Shown: positions 17,408 through 26,077 of the stretch, in pieces
Position numbering within the stretch: the stretch's first letter is position 1
How the letters are laid out: every line of letters begins with the position of its first letter
Assembly (NCBI RefSeq): GCF_014203095.1
Contig: NZ_JACHIG010000001.1
Span: forward strand, 558,001-622,000
Reading direction: 5' to 3'
Length of the DNA stretch: 64,000 bases
DNA from: Prosthecobacter vanneervenii
Lineage (GTDB): Bacteria; Verrucomicrobiota; Verrucomicrobiia; Verrucomicrobiales; Verrucomicrobiaceae
Position numbers and translations under genes: made by a program
The notes under the pieces: generated by a model
The model's database searches: none
Seen by the model: the letters and a program-made list of their open reading frames with translations, nothing else
Told to the model about the DNA's origin: nothing

Positions 17408-17866
17408 ATGCCCCTCGACACCGAAGCCGACTACGAGCGATTCGCTTCGCATTTGAACGCCATTGATCCAGTGGTTCAGCCGTTCAGCTTTCGGCATGGC
17501 TACACGCTCTTGAAGTGGCCGATGGGCGGGCGCTACCCGAATAGAAAGATGCATATGCACAGCGGGATGTTCTGGAAGAGTATTCAGGTCGCGATGGATG
17601 TTCGTCCCGACGGGACGAGATTCGATGAGTTCTATCCAGAGATACCCTATACCGTCTTTGCTGGAGCTTGGGTGGATGACTGCCAGGCTGGCCTCCGGTG
17701 GTCTGCACCACACATGACCACGCATCCCATGCCCTTTTGCCAGCTGGCGTCTCACCTTCTTACTTATTTGGAGCACGCCCATTCATACCTTGCTCGTTTC
17801 GATGAGTCTCTTGTGCGGTCCTTTGGCTGCTCTCGCTCGATTGGGAAACTGGACTCACCCCCATGA
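17408..17866 (+). CDS. Hypothetical protein
   Basis: This gene encodes a soluble protein of 152 residues without a signal peptide. It is rich in aromatic and histidine residues (FRHGYTLLKWPMGGRYPNRKMHMHSGMFWKS; EIPYTVFAGAWVDD; APHMTTHPMPFC). The pattern looks like a folded enzyme-like or immunity-like domain, but I recognise no family. It is less GC-rich than the housekeeping genes. It lies in the accessory stretch of orphan genes and palindromes, and the region after its stop contains a hairpin and a short direct repeat that resemble a gene-cassette boundary. Confidence 0.65.
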   Translation: MPLDTEADYERFASHLNAIDPVVQPFSFRHGYTLLKWPMGGRYPNRKMHMHSGMFWKSIQVAMDVRPDGTRFDEFYPEIPYTVFAGAWVDDCQAGLRWSAPHMTTHPMPFCQLASHLLTYLEHAHSYLARFDESLVRSFGCSRSIGKLDSPP

Positions 17867-17892
17867 ACAGAATCCAAGAACCTGCTACGGCG

Positions 17893-17926
17893 AACCATCC
17901 GCTACAGCGAACAGTGGCTCATGGTT
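17893..17926. other. Hairpin between orphan genes, cassette-boundary-like
   Basis: AACCAT/ATGGTT and CCGC/GTGG arms form an imperfect hairpin with a CTC bulge. It sits just upstream of the first copy of the direct repeat CTAAACGCCTGACAT. Its placement after one orphan gene and before the next resembles an attC recombination site, but the R' box (GTTRRRY) is not clean. Confidence 0.3.
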
Positions 17927-17936
17927 GGGTGCGGGG

Positions 17937-17955
17937 CTAAACGCCTGACATTTTT
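17937..17955 (+). repeat. 19-nt direct repeat, copy 1
   Basis: CTAAACGCCTGACATTTTT here recurs at 18559-18577 with one or two changes. The two copies bracket the small lipoprotein gene at 17961-18359. Confidence 0.6.
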
Positions 17956-17960
17956 CTTTT

Positions 17961-18359
17961 GTGAAAGCTCTATTTTCAGCCGTCTGTTGTCTCAGCTTTG
18001 CTTCGTGTGTTCACCACTCCAGCTTGCCAAAAGTTCAAGCCGTTCGTGATTTTTCAGTGGGTCACTGGGAAAATCCGTTTCGCGACAACCCGGATCTTGC
18101 CGGGGTCGCAGTCCAGCAGTTCGGAGAGTGCTCCTACGACCAGCACCACTGGGAAGGCAGGCACCCTCATGAGATCTATTTCTTCTTTTGGGACGGTCGT
18201 GTGAGGCAGTGCGGCTATGAACCTGATGGCACGTTGCTGGAAGATTTTTGGTGGCCCGAGGACATGAGACTCAAACCCCACGATCCAAGATGGAAGAAAG
18301 TAGATTTCTCGCACGGAAGCGACCCGATGTTCAAGCGCCATGCAGATCCACGAATTTAG
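17961..18359 (+). CDS. Hypothetical small lipoprotein
   Basis: The 132-residue product begins with a short lipoprotein signal (MKALFSAVCCLSFASC, lipobox FASC with Cys at 16). The mature part is rich in Trp, His and acidic residues (HWENPFRDNPDLAG, HHWEGRHPHEIYFFFWDGR, DFWWPEDMRLKPHDPRW). No family is recognised. The start is a GTG at 17961, which is the only start placing the lipobox correctly. The gene is bracketed by a 19-nt direct repeat and lies in the repeat-rich accessory segment. Confidence 0.65.
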   Translation: MKALFSAVCCLSFASCVHHSSLPKVQAVRDFSVGHWENPFRDNPDLAGVAVQQFGECSYDQHHWEGRHPHEIYFFFWDGRVRQCGYEPDGTLLEDFWWPEDMRLKPHDPRWKKVDFSHGSDPMFKRHADPRI

Positions 18360-18390
18360 CAGCCAGTGGCGATCTCCTGCGTCGTGCGGC

Positions 18391-18420
18391 CGTGTCTAGG
18401 GATGGAAACTTTTTCCGGGG
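18391..18420. repeat. Palindromic repeat family A, copy 4 (decayed)
   Basis: Only the loop and part of the right arm remain: GTCTAGGGATGGAAACT followed by TTTTCCGGGG. Compared with copy 2 the left arm and eight internal bases are lost, so it can no longer form the long hairpin. Confidence 0.7.
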
Positions 18421-18558
18421 TGGTCAGGGCAGGGATAAAGGCCTGGCATGACTGGCCTCTAATGGTCTTATCCCACTCATATCACGCGCCAAACGTGGCC
18501 TGCGTGAACATCAGCACAACCCTTTGTAATACAGAGAAATAGACCGTAAACATGCACA

Positions 18559-18577
18559 CTAAACGCCTGACATCTTT
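18559..18577 (+). repeat. 19-nt direct repeat, copy 2
   Basis: CTAAACGCCTGACATCTTT, matching 17937-17955. It marks the start of the AT-rich segment with the two minus-strand orphan genes. Confidence 0.6.
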
Positions 18578-18606
18578 ATACTCTTACACGATAGTTTGAC
18601 GCTATT

Positions 18607-19098
18607 TCAGCCCACGATTTCGTCTAACCCTTTCTTGCTCACGACTTGAAAGCCGACGTTGCCACTGGCGTGCCTTGTTAGAACGCTAGCATCTTTAAAT
18701 ATGCTGTTCACGGCTTCTTCCACGGTAATTTCGACCGCCTTAAACCTTACCGCTCTCTTTATGGCTATAATCAACCAGAAGATACACATACCTAGGCAAA
18801 TTAGCAACACGTTGAACCAAAGCTCAGGCCCTCCCCAGACCGTTTTTTTGATTTCCGAGGAAAGAAAAAACACAATTAATCCAGCCAAAATTGATGTGGG
18901 TGTCATCCAATCTGACTTGTTTGACTTCACTGATTCCTCAAACTCTCGCAATATCACCCTGCAACGCTCTTTTGAGACAACTCCGTAGCATGAACTGCCA
19001 TCAGCTATTAATAGGCTAAGAACCTTTTCTTGTGTCATTTGCACAAAAGGCGCTTGCTCGAAAGGCGGGGAAGGCATGGCATCAGATTTTTTTGACAT
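18607..19098 (-). CDS. Hypothetical two-helix membrane protein
   Basis: This 163-residue protein has a soluble N-terminal part (about 1-62), then two transmembrane helices (TSILAGLIVFFLSS near 67-82 and WFNVLLICLGMCIFWLIIAI near 94-113) and a cytoplasmic C-terminal tail. Nothing identifies a family. It overlaps the upstream zinc-ribbon gene by 17 nt, so the two are co-transcribed and probably coupled. The AT-rich composition of the pair differs from the flanking genes, suggesting transfer. The function is unknown. Confidence 0.7.
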   Translation of the reverse strand: MSKKSDAMPSPPFEQAPFVQMTQEKVLSLLIADGSSCYGVVSKERCRVILREFEESVKSNKSDWMTPTSILAGLIVFFLSSEIKKTVWGGPELWFNVLLICLGMCIFWLIIAIKRAVRFKAVEITVEEAVNSIFKDASVLTRHASGNVGFQVVSKKGLDEIVG

Positions 19099-19453
19099 CT
19101 GCGTCTGCTCCCGGAGCCCCGAGGGCTGCGTCTGTTTTGGGGTCTGCTAACAACTTGGGGTCGATTCCAAGCATACCAGCCGCATGGCTAGACATAAACC
19201 CGCAATTCTGACATACTGTTACAGCACACGGAATAACCTTGAAAGGTCCAGGAAGCGTGGGTGCCTTTATCGAGAAAAAAGTGAATTCAGGCAAAACCAC
19301 AAAGGTACCAGCTTTTGAGCACATTGGGCAAACCGCGCCATCACACTTTTCGCTTAGAATTTTTTTTACCGTCTCCAGTTGTTCAGTCGTCACAGTGGGA
19401 TTTGAAATAAAATTAAAAAAAACCCGCCGATGGTAAGAGACCTCGACGGGCAT
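19082..19453 (-). CDS. Hypothetical zinc-ribbon protein
   Basis: This 123-residue protein carries two CxxC knuckles, CPMC at 42-45 and CQNC at 81-84, spaced as in a zinc ribbon with an inserted beta segment (VLPEFTFFSIKAPTLPGPFKVIPCAVTV). The C-terminus is Ala/Gly/Asp-rich and probably disordered. It is the first gene of a two-gene operon with the membrane protein downstream (17-nt overlap). AT-rich relative to neighbours. It may bind nucleic acid or act as a partner of the membrane protein; nothing in the sequence decides. Confidence 0.68.
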   Translation of the reverse strand: MPVEVSYHRRVFFNFISNPTVTTEQLETVKKILSEKCDGAVCPMCSKAGTFVVLPEFTFFSIKAPTLPGPFKVIPCAVTVCQNCGFMSSHAAGMLGIDPKLLADPKTDAALGAPGADADVKKI

Positions 19454-19665
19454 GCCTGCTAGTTCTCAGGCCAGCAGACGGGCTAAAAGGTTTAGAATCA
19501 GCACCTCAAGAATCACCCAATACACAAGGAGTTCAACTGCCAACTGTTAGATTCTGTCAACGTCAGAAACTATATATTACATTGATTGTTTGTAGTTAAT
19601 ATTCCACATTCTGCGCTCTCATTCCAAGGGGTGAATGAGCCCTGAAAACCAGCCCCGAGCCACGC

Positions 19666-20739
19666 CTACCCCAGCAGCTCCAGGGTCCGTTTCTCCTGGG
19701 CGCTGCGGAAGGCGGTGTCCACGATCTGCTGGCCGATGCGGGAGATGTCCAGGCGGAGCGGGCCGATGAGAGGTGCGCCGGTTTCCAGGTGGTGGATGAC
19801 GTTTTCGATGGGGTTGCGATTGGGCGAGACCACGGGGTCCACGGGCAGGTCGTAGCCCTCCGGCCGGGCGCGGGTCTGCACGCGGATGGTGGGCTCGTAG
19901 TCGTAGCACGAGATGGTGCCGTCGGTGCCCTTGAGGACGAAGCCGCACTTGGGCTGGGGCTGGTGGGTCCAGGGATCGGTAAAGGTGCCCCAGCGGGTCT
20001 CGGTCTTGCTGAGGCCCAGGCGGTAGCGCAGCACGGCCACGGCGTGCTCGTCCACCTCCAGGCCCTCGGGCTGGTTCCAGGTGCAGGTGACCTCCAAGGG
20101 CGACTGCCCGCCGAGGTGCCAGGTGCCGAGGGTGGCGCCGTAGCCCATGTAGTCGAGCAGGGATCCCCCGCCCTGCGCCTTGCTGTAGAACCAGCTGGCG
20201 GATTTCTCGGCGGCGGAGGGTTCTTTTTCGATCTTGTCCGCACCGTGGCAGAGCGGGCCGCGATTGCCGCCGTGGTGGTGGAATTCGCGCACCTCGCCGA
20301 TGACGCCCTCCTGGATGAGGCGGTGGGCGGTCTGCTGCCCGGCATCCCAGACGAGCGGCCAGTTGACGGTGAGCAGCTTGCCATGCGGCTGCATGGCGGC
20401 CACCATGGCGTCGGCCTCGGCCAGAGATCCGGCAAAGGGCTTCTCCATGATGATGTGGGTGCCGTACGGGGCGATCTTGGAAACCCAGTCGCCATGGCAG
20501 GAGGCGGCGGGACAGAGCACGACGATGTCCGGCTTGGTCTGCTCCATGCAGGCGCGGTAGTCGGTGAAGACCTGGTCGGGGCGCAGGCTGAAATTCCGCG
20601 TGGCCTCCACGAGGCGCTCGGGCTTTTCATCGCAGATGCCCACGATCTCCGCCTGGGGGTGCTCGGAGGTCTGGCGCAGCAGGTCGCCCATGTGGAAGTG
20701 GTCAAAGTTGATGCCGGCGATGCGCCATTTTTTGCTCAT
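19666..20739 (-). CDS. Gfo/Idh/MocA-family oxidoreductase (cytoplasmic)
   Basis: This 357-residue NAD(P)-dependent dehydrogenase-like protein has an N-terminal Rossmann domain and a C-terminal alpha/beta substrate domain. The strand IVGICDEKPERL, the VLCPAASCHGDWV segment and IIMEKPFAGSLAEAD (with the conserved EKP lysine) place it in the Gfo/Idh/MocA family. The usual GxGxxG loop at the N-terminus is replaced by GINFDHFHMGD, so cofactor binding may be altered. Members oxidise or epimerise sugars and inositols; the substrate is unknown. The ATG at 20739 (MSKKWRIAG) is chosen over in-frame upstream codons. Confidence 0.88.
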   Translation of the reverse strand: MSKKWRIAGINFDHFHMGDLLRQTSEHPQAEIVGICDEKPERLVEATRNFSLRPDQVFTDYRACMEQTKPDIVVLCPAASCHGDWVSKIAPYGTHIIMEKPFAGSLAEADAMVAAMQPHGKLLTVNWPLVWDAGQQTAHRLIQEGVIGEVREFHHHGGNRGPLCHGADKIEKEPSAAEKSASWFYSKAQGGGSLLDYMGYGATLGTWHLGGQSPLEVTCTWNQPEGLEVDEHAVAVLRYRLGLSKTETRWGTFTDPWTHQPQPKCGFVLKGTDGTISCYDYEPTIRVQTRARPEGYDLPVDPVVSPNRNPIENVIHHLETGAPLIGPLRLDISRIGQQIVDTAFRSAQEKRTLELLG

Positions 20740-21046
20740 AGGAAGGTCGGGAAAAAGGAGGGGCTGGCATCGAAGCCGAGACGGGCCGGGATGACAAGCC
20801 CACAAGTACGGGCAGCGGCGCGGGATTCATGCAGCCGGAGGTGGTGGCCGCAGGGCCCATGGGGCTGACAATGGCTGTCCAATATGATTTATTTATCTTA
20901 AATATCTGTTTCTCTTTTCCTTTCTCTTGGTTTTTACGTTTAAACCATGTTAAGTCCCATTTGGAGAAAAGGGGCTCCCTAGCGCTTTCGTTTCTCATAC
21001 CAGCCCCAGAGAAGCGGGTCTGAAGGCGGAGGCACGAGCCGACGGA

Positions 21047-21067
21047 GGGGGATCATCTTGATCCCCC
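21047..21067. repeat. GATC-centred hairpin 1
   Basis: Perfect 9-bp stem GGGGGATCA / TGATCCCCC with a TCT loop, about 115 bp from an equally sized hairpin with the same GATC core. Confidence 0.5.
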
Positions 21068-21162
21068 CACCTGCAGCGGCTTCGCGGAGGTGCGATGGTG
21101 CAGGGTGATGCGGGAGGGTAGAATTTGTGGAGATGCGAGAACGCAGGGCGATGCGGGAGCGT

Positions 21163-21183
21163 GAGGGATCGGGACGATCCCTC
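21163..21183. repeat. GATC-centred hairpin 2
   Basis: Perfect 9-bp stem GAGGGATCG / CGATCCCTC with a GGA loop. Confidence 0.5.
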
Positions 21184-21502
21184 TCCGCCAGAGCGCTGGC
21201 AAGCCCCACCGGGCCTCCAGAGTCGGAAAATGCGAGCGGCTGGACCGGCTGCTGGAGGTGGTCTTAGCGGGTGTCAGGCGCTCAAAAGACGGGGAAATGC
21301 TGATTGCATTCATAAGCGTGAAAATACAATTCAATGCATTGTTAAACAGATTTATAGACTGATTTCTACATTCGCAAACAAGCGCTAAAAGCCCTCCAAA
21401 CAACAAATGCTCTCCGCCAGACGGAGCCCCTGCCCTTAGGCCCGCTGCTCGGGCTGACATATCCCTTTTCAGGCGGGGCTTTTCCGGCTTTGATTCCGCT
21501 CC

Positions 21503-21970
21503 ATGTCCACCAATGAAATCCGCGACACCCCCGGGCGGCTGCTGCTCGGCTGGGCGGTGCTGGTAGGGTCTCTGGTACTGCTGGGCTGGCGCATCCACTC
21601 ACGGCCTGCGGATTATGAATGGACGGAGTACCCCACCGCGCTGGGAGACACCCACTACTACACCACCCCGCTGGGCAAGGACGACCGCTACGAGCCCAAT
21701 CTGCGCCTGCCCGGCCAGGACAAGGGCCTCTTCCGCCGCAGCGAGGAGCCGGTGGAGCGGGAAGATGCCACCATGCTAAAACTGGCCCGGGATGCCAGCG
21801 GTCGCCATTTCATCTACCAGCCAGCCCAGTCCTCAAGCCCCAAGTCCCCTGCCCCCGCGCCCACGGCCGAGGCGGCGGTCTATTACCTGAAGGCCGGGGA
21901 GAATCGCTACATCGAGTTTGGGGCCCGCAAATTCTACCCACCCTACGAGCCCAAGACCACCCCGCCCTGA
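21503..21970 (+). CDS. Hypothetical membrane-anchored protein
   Basis: This 155-residue protein has one transmembrane helix near the N-terminus (LLLGWAVLVGSLVLLGW, about 13-29) with a short cytoplasmic start, so the remaining 120 residues are outside. That part is Pro/Tyr-rich (TALGDTHYYTTPLGKDDRYEP; PAPAPTAEAAVYYLKAGENRYIEFG). No family is recognised. It stands alone on the plus strand and converges on fabG, with a hairpin terminator between. Confidence 0.65.
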   Translation: MSTNEIRDTPGRLLLGWAVLVGSLVLLGWRIHSRPADYEWTEYPTALGDTHYYTTPLGKDDRYEPNLRLPGQDKGLFRRSEEPVEREDATMLKLARDASGRHFIYQPAQSSSPKSPAPAPTAEAAVYYLKAGENRYIEFGARKFYPPYEPKTTPP

Positions 21971-21993
21971 GCGGCAAGGCGGGCCAAGAAAAA

Positions 21994-22026
21994 GGCGGAG
22001 TCAGGCTGTGATACCTGGACTCCGCC
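21994..22026 (-). terminator. Hairpin terminator after fabG
   Basis: GGCGGAGTC and GACTCCGCC arms, extended by AGG/CCT pairs, are preceded by AAAAA on the plus strand, i.e. a U run after the stem for minus-strand transcription. Confidence 0.6.
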
Positions 22027-22058
22027 TCGAGATTGGGGGCGCTCGGCTGGGACTGGGA

Positions 22059-22805
22059 TTACATCACCATGCCACCGTCCACCGTCAGCACCTGGCCGGT
22101 GACGTACCGGGCGGCGGGGCTGGCGAGGTAGAGCGCAGCGGCGGAGATGTCGTCGGCGCTGCCGAGGTCTCCCAGCGGGATCTTCTTGAGGATCTCCGCC
22201 TTCACCGCGTCATTGAGCACGTGCGTCATGTCCGTGGCGATGAAGCCGGGGCAGATGCAGTTGGCGGTGACGCCACGGCCCGCGAACTCGCGTGCCAGAG
22301 ACTTGGTGAAGCCGATGAGGCCCGCCTTGCTGGCGGCGTAGTTGGCCTGCCCGGCATTGCCGATGAGGCCGATGACGGAGCTGATATTGATGATGCGTGC
22401 GCCCTTCTGCTTGAGGATGCTGCGCTGAAAGGCCTTCACCATGTTGAAGGCACCCTTCAGATTGGTGTCCAGCACGGCGTCCCAGTCCGCCTCGCTCATG
22501 CGCAGGAGCAAGCCGTCCTTGGTCACACCGGCGTTGTTGACGAGGATGTCCACGTGATCGTAGTCGGTCAGGATCTGCTTGCCCACCTCGGCGCAGGCAT
22601 TGCCGTCCGCCACGTCCAGGGCGTAGGCCTTGGCGGCGTCGGGGAATTTGGCGTTGATGGCGTCTGCGGCGCTCTGCGCATTGGCCAGCGTGCGGCTGAC
22701 GACGGCCACTTTGGCCCCCTCGGCGGCGAAGGTTTCGGCGATGGCTTTGCCGATGCCACGTCCGGCACCGGTGACGACTGCGATCTGGTCTTGAAGTTTA
22801 CCCAT
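22059..22805 (-). CDS. fabG: 3-oxoacyl-ACP reductase FabG
   Basis: FabG reduces 3-oxoacyl-ACP with NADPH in fatty acid elongation. The 248-residue length is standard. The SDR motifs are complete: TGAGRGIG (13-20) for the dinucleotide, NNAG, the catalytic Ser in [23 protein letters not shown] with Tyr and Lys of YxxxK, and CPGFIATDM. The C-terminal [12 protein letters not shown] is the classic FabG ending. The start is the ATG at 22805 ([15 protein letters not shown]); an open frame continues upstream but overlaps the divergent gene and lacks conservation. No other fatty acid genes adjoin it here. Confidence 0.95.
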   Translation of the reverse strand: MGKLQDQIAVVTGAGRGIGKAIAETFAAEGAKVAVVSRTLANAQSAADAINAKFPDAAKAYALDVADGNACAEVGKQILTDYDHVDILVNNAGVTKDGLLLRMSEADWDAVLDTNLKGAFNMVKAFQRSILKQKGARIINISSVIGLIGNAGQANYAASKAGLIGFTKSLAREFAGRGVTANCICPGFIATDMTHVLNDAVKAEILKKIPLGDLGSADDISAAALYLASPAARYVTGQVLTVDGGMVM

Positions 22806-22890
22806 GCCTTCATCCATGAACGGCATGCCCCACCGTGCAAGAAGAAGGTGCATCAGGCCCGGAAAGCGCCATGATTGCCGCTTATTGCCG

Positions 22891-23886
22891 ATGACTGACG
22901 ACGCGCCGCCAGCCGAACCCACCGCCCCTGCCCCTGTGCCTCCGAGGAGATTCCTCTCCTGGCGTGGAATGAGCGAGGCGCTGGCAGTTGCCGCGCTGGC
23001 CTGCACCTGGCTGGCCAGTCTGGGCCGCCACCACTGGCTGCTGGATCTCATGTCCCACTTCCGGCTGCAGCACGTGGTGGCCTGCGCCGTGGTGCTGCTG
23101 TATGCGCTGCTGCGCCGCCGCACCTGGCTGGTGGTGGCGGCGCTGGTCTCACTCTTCTGGAATGCGCAGATCATCCACGCCGTGGACCAGACGGCGGAGC
23201 CCCCTGCCGCCCCCACCGGCAAGCCGCTGCGCCTCATGATCTACAACGTGCTGGCCACCAACACCCGCCACGAGGAAGTGATCAACCACGTGCTGCAGGC
23301 AGATGCGGACATCGTCTGCCTGGAGGAGGTGAACGACACCTGGCAGCAGAGCCTGGAGCCGCTGAGGCGGAAGTACCCGCACCGCGTGGAGGAGCTGATC
23401 GGGGGCTTCTTTGGCATCGCCTGCTACACACGCCTGCCGCTCAAAAGCTCCGAGGTGCGCCGCTTCACGATCTGGCGGCTGCCCGTGCTGGTGCTGAATC
23501 TGGACCACCTGGGCACACCCCTGACGTTCATCGGACTGCACACCGAGCCGCCCATCGGCGGTGTGCGTGCGGAGGAGTGGCGCGGGCACCTCAGCGGCAT
23601 CGCCGCGCTGGTGGCCGGACTGAGCAGCGAGGTGATCGTGGCTGGCGACTTCAATGCCACGCCCTGGTGCGAGGGCATGCGCCTGCTGCGGGAAAAGAGC
23701 GGGCTCGATTTCCGCTCGGTGGCCCCCGTATGGCCACCCACCTGGGGCCGCCACCTGCCCACCATGATCCCCATCGACCACGTGCTGCTCAGGCGCGGCC
23801 TCATCGTCCAAAAGCGTACCCTCGGCCCCGAGCTGGGCTCAGACCACTGCCCCGTGCTGGTCGAGATCGTGCGCGCCACGCCGTAG
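22891..23886 (+). CDS. Membrane-anchored endonuclease/exonuclease/phosphatase-family protein
   Basis: The first 110 residues of this 331-residue protein hold about three transmembrane helices (LAVAALACTWLASLG, VVACAVVLLYALL, WLVVAALVSLFWN). The rest is an EEP (DNase I-like) domain with its metal and phosphate ligands in order: YNVLATN, IVCLEEV, GDFNATPW, MIPIDHVL and GSDHCPV. Bacterial members with this membrane prefix are usually annotated as endonuclease/exonuclease/phosphatase; nuclease or phosphodiester lipase activities are both known for the fold. The ATG at 22891 is chosen, 85 bp from the divergent fabG start. Confidence 0.88.
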   Translation: MTDDAPPAEPTAPAPVPPRRFLSWRGMSEALAVAALACTWLASLGRHHWLLDLMSHFRLQHVVACAVVLLYALLRRRTWLVVAALVSLFWNAQIIHAVDQTAEPPAAPTGKPLRLMIYNVLATNTRHEEVINHVLQADADIVCLEEVNDTWQQSLEPLRRKYPHRVEELIGGFFGIACYTRLPLKSSEVRRFTIWRLPVLVLNLDHLGTPLTFIGLHTEPPIGGVRAEEWRGHLSGIAALVAGLSSEVIVAGDFNATPWCEGMRLLREKSGLDFRSVAPVWPPTWGRHLPTMIPIDHVLLRRGLIVQKRTLGPELGSDHCPVLVEIVRATP

Positions 23887-23936
23887 CCTATGCCCGCTCT
23901 CGGCAGAGAAAAAACGCAGATCACATGGCGAAAACA

Positions 23937-23980
23937 AACCACCAAAACCCCCACAACCGGTTGTGGGGGTTTCGGTGGTT
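23937..23980. repeat. Palindromic repeat family B, copy 1
   Basis: A 44-nt palindrome with 22-bp arms (left arm AACCACCAAAACCCCCACAACC) and a single mismatch, centred on CCGG. It lies between convergent genes, and its last base is the first base of the stop codon of the minus-strand gene. It probably acts as a bidirectional terminator. A related palindrome is at 26078-26137. Confidence 0.85.
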
Positions 23981-24522
23981 CATTTCGAGGTGCGCAGTTT
24001 TGTTTTATCGTGCCTCACCCGCAGTAGCGCGATGGCCCTCAGGACGTGCTGACGGCTTGTTTTCAAAACCATCCAGCGCGGCAGTCGGGATGTCAGGTGA
24101 TAGCCATGAGACTGAGGTTTCAGGACTTGCCTTACTTTGGGATCTGGTGCGGTCTTTTTCTCTCTGGGGCGCAAATCTGCCACGATGTATGAACGGATAT
24201 AATCCAAGTGCTGCGCATTCAGCGCCCAGAAAACACGTCCCTTGCAGCGTGTCTGCAACCAAAGACGAAACCCCTGCCACATTGCTGGATCAGATGTGAG
24301 CATGTCCTGTGCATATGATGCGGCCTTCAGTGCTCCGCAGTGGGTGCACTCAAGGCGATACTCCGTCACTTCGCCTGCGGGATGAGCCCCATCAGAACGA
24401 TACACTGAGGCGCTTTGACCGCAATTGGAGCACTCCACCAGCACATGATCAGTGAATGACCATAGCGTGTGATCCTGCCCTTCAAAACGCGCTGGCTGGT
24501 TTCCCTTCATGCCCCCCGTCAC
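23980..24522 (-). CDS. Hypothetical zinc-ribbon protein
   Basis: The product of about 180 residues has a zinc ribbon (CSNC at 31-34 and CTHC at 59-62), then a helical region rich in aromatic and basic residues ([38 protein letters not shown]) and a C-terminal [22 protein letters not shown] segment. I recall similar small proteins in scattered bacteria, but no assigned function. It overlaps the end of the DUF1501 gene: a GTG at 24522 shares the GTGA with the upstream stop. An ATG at 24510 is the alternative start. Its stop codon lies in palindrome family B. Confidence 0.72.
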   Translation of the reverse strand: MTGGMKGNQPARFEGQDHTLWSFTDHVLVECSNCGQSASVYRSDGAHPAGEVTEYRLECTHCGALKAASYAQDMLTSDPAMWQGFRLWLQTRCKGRVFWALNAQHLDYIRSYIVADLRPREKKTAPDPKVRQVLKPQSHGYHLTSRLPRWMVLKTSRQHVLRAIALLRVRHDKTKLRTSK

Positions 24523-25979
24523 GCCAGCACCGCCTTCACCGGGCTGTGCTCTTCCACGCCGGTCAGCCTTTGGTCCAGTCCCTGGAACTTGAAGCTGAAT
24601 TTGCGGTGGTCGATTCCCATGAGGTGGAGGATCGTGGCATTGAGGTCATTGATGTGCACGGGGTCCTTCACGATGTTGTAGCTGAAGTCGTCCGTCTCGC
24701 CGTGCTCCACGCCGCCTTTCACACCGCCACCGGCCATCCACATGGTGAAGCAGCGCGGGTGGTGGTCGCGGCCGTAGTTCTCCTTCGTCAGGGTGCCCTG
24801 GGAGTACACGGTGCGTCCAAATTCACCACCCCAGACCACCAGCGTGTCCTGCAGCAGGCCGCGCTGTTTCAGGTCCATGATGAGGGCGGCGCAGGCGCGC
24901 TCGCTGTCCTCCACCTGGCCGCGCAGGAGCTTGGGCAGATTGTTGTGCTGGTCCCAGCCGCGATGCAGGATCTGCACCACGCGCGTGCCGCGCTCGATCA
25001 GCCTGCGGGCCATGATGGCGCTGTGGGTGAAGCTGCCGCTGCGGTTCACATCCGGGCCGTACATCTCCAGCGTGGCCTTGCTTTCCTTGCTCAGATCCGT
25101 GAGCTCCGGCACACTGGTCTGCATGCGAAAGGCCATCTCATACTGCGCGATGCGCGTCTGGATCTCAGGGTCGCCGATGCGGGCGTGGTTGATGGAATTG
25201 AGCTGATTCAGCGCCGTCATCATCGTGCGGCGATCGGTCGGGTCCACACCGGGCGGATTCTTCACATACAGCACGGGATCTCCCTGGCCGCGCAGGGCCA
25301 CGCCGGTGTACTTGGTGGGCAGGAAGCCGCTGCTCCACATGCGGGTAAAGAGCGCCTGCGCCTGGCTGGCCGCCGGAAAGCTGGGCGTGAAGACCACAAA
25401 GGAGGGCAGGTCATTGCTCTCGCTACCGAGACCGTAGGAGAGCCAGGAGCCGATGCTCGGCTTTCCTGGCACCTCGCTGCCAGTCATGACAAAGGTGCAG
25501 GCCGGATCGTGATTGATGGCGCTGGTATGCACGCTTTTGATCACCGCGATCTCGTCCACGATCTTGGCCGTGTGCGGCAGCAGCTCGCTCACGTAGCGCC
25601 CGCACTGGCCATGCGGGGTGAATTTAAACATGCTCGGTGCCACCGGAAAGCGCGCCTGCCCGCTCGTCATGGTGGTGATGCGCTGGCCATTGCGCACGCT
25701 GTCCGGCAGGTCCTTGTCATAATGCTGCTGCAGCTGTGGCTTATGATCCCAGAGATCGAGCTGGGAGGGCGCACCATTCATGTGCAGGTAGATCAGGCGC
25801 TTGGCCTTCGGCGCGAAATGCGGCAGCCCGTTCAGCGAAGGCTGCACCAGGGAGGAGGCACCCTGAGCAAAGCGCTCGCCAAGCATGCTGGCCAGAGCGA
25901 CACTGCCCATGCGCAGCCCGGTCTGTCCAAAAAACTGACGGCGTGTCTGCTGGCGGTGGCATTCGAGAAAAGGATCCAT
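24519..25979 (-). CDS. DUF1501 domain protein, Tat-exported
   Basis: This 486-residue member of the DUF1501 family (alkaline-phosphatase/sulfatase-like fold) is abundant in Planctomycetes and Verrucomicrobia, often next to DUF1553/DUF1549 cytochrome-type proteins, which are absent here. The N-terminus has a twin-arginine signal ([12 protein letters not shown] at 13-14). Landmarks are [54 protein letters not shown] and [14 protein letters not shown]. Metal-binding Asp and His residues appear in these blocks. The function is uncertain, probably hydrolysis of a sulfated or phosphorylated extracellular substrate. The ATG at 25979 is selected to begin just before the Tat signal. Confidence 0.92.
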   Translation of the reverse strand: MDPFLECHRQQTRRQFFGQTGLRMGSVALASMLGERFAQGASSLVQPSLNGLPHFAPKAKRLIYLHMNGAPSQLDLWDHKPQLQQHYDKDLPDSVRNGQRITTMTSGQARFPVAPSMFKFTPHGQCGRYVSELLPHTAKIVDEIAVIKSVHTSAINHDPACTFVMTGSEVPGKPSIGSWLSYGLGSESNDLPSFVVFTPSFPAASQAQALFTRMWSSGFLPTKYTGVALRGQGDPVLYVKNPPGVDPTDRRTMMTALNQLNSINHARIGDPEIQTRIAQYEMAFRMQTSVPELTDLSKESKATLEMYGPDVNRSGSFTHSAIMARRLIERGTRVVQILHRGWDQHNNLPKLLRGQVEDSERACAALIMDLKQRGLLQDTLVVWGGEFGRTVYSQGTLTKENYGRDHHPRCFTMWMAGGGVKGGVEHGETDDFSYNIVKDPVHINDLNATILHLMGIDHRKFSFKFQGLDQRLTGVEEHSPVKAVLA

Positions 25980-26077
25980 GATGATGTGCGGAGAGAACGC
26001 AGCGGAGTGGCGGGGGCTTGCGGAATTGAAAACGGAAAATCGCCCGACAGCGCCACTGCCGAAAAAAATTTCAGCGC

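Larger units (their letters stand above)
20740..21502. other. Long non-coding gap with two GATC hairpins
   Basis: About 760 bp without a credible gene. An AT-rich block at about 20870-20950 is followed by GC-rich DNA with two hairpins (21047-21067 and 21163-21183) and a partial direct repeat of GCAGGGYGATGCGGGAG at about 21100 and 21143. Frames here read as low-quality Pro/Arg-rich peptides. No RNA gene was recognised. Confidence 0.55.

Noticed and set aside
22806..23237. N-terminal extension of fabG
   Set aside because: The extra residues are unlike any FabG and overlap the divergent gene.
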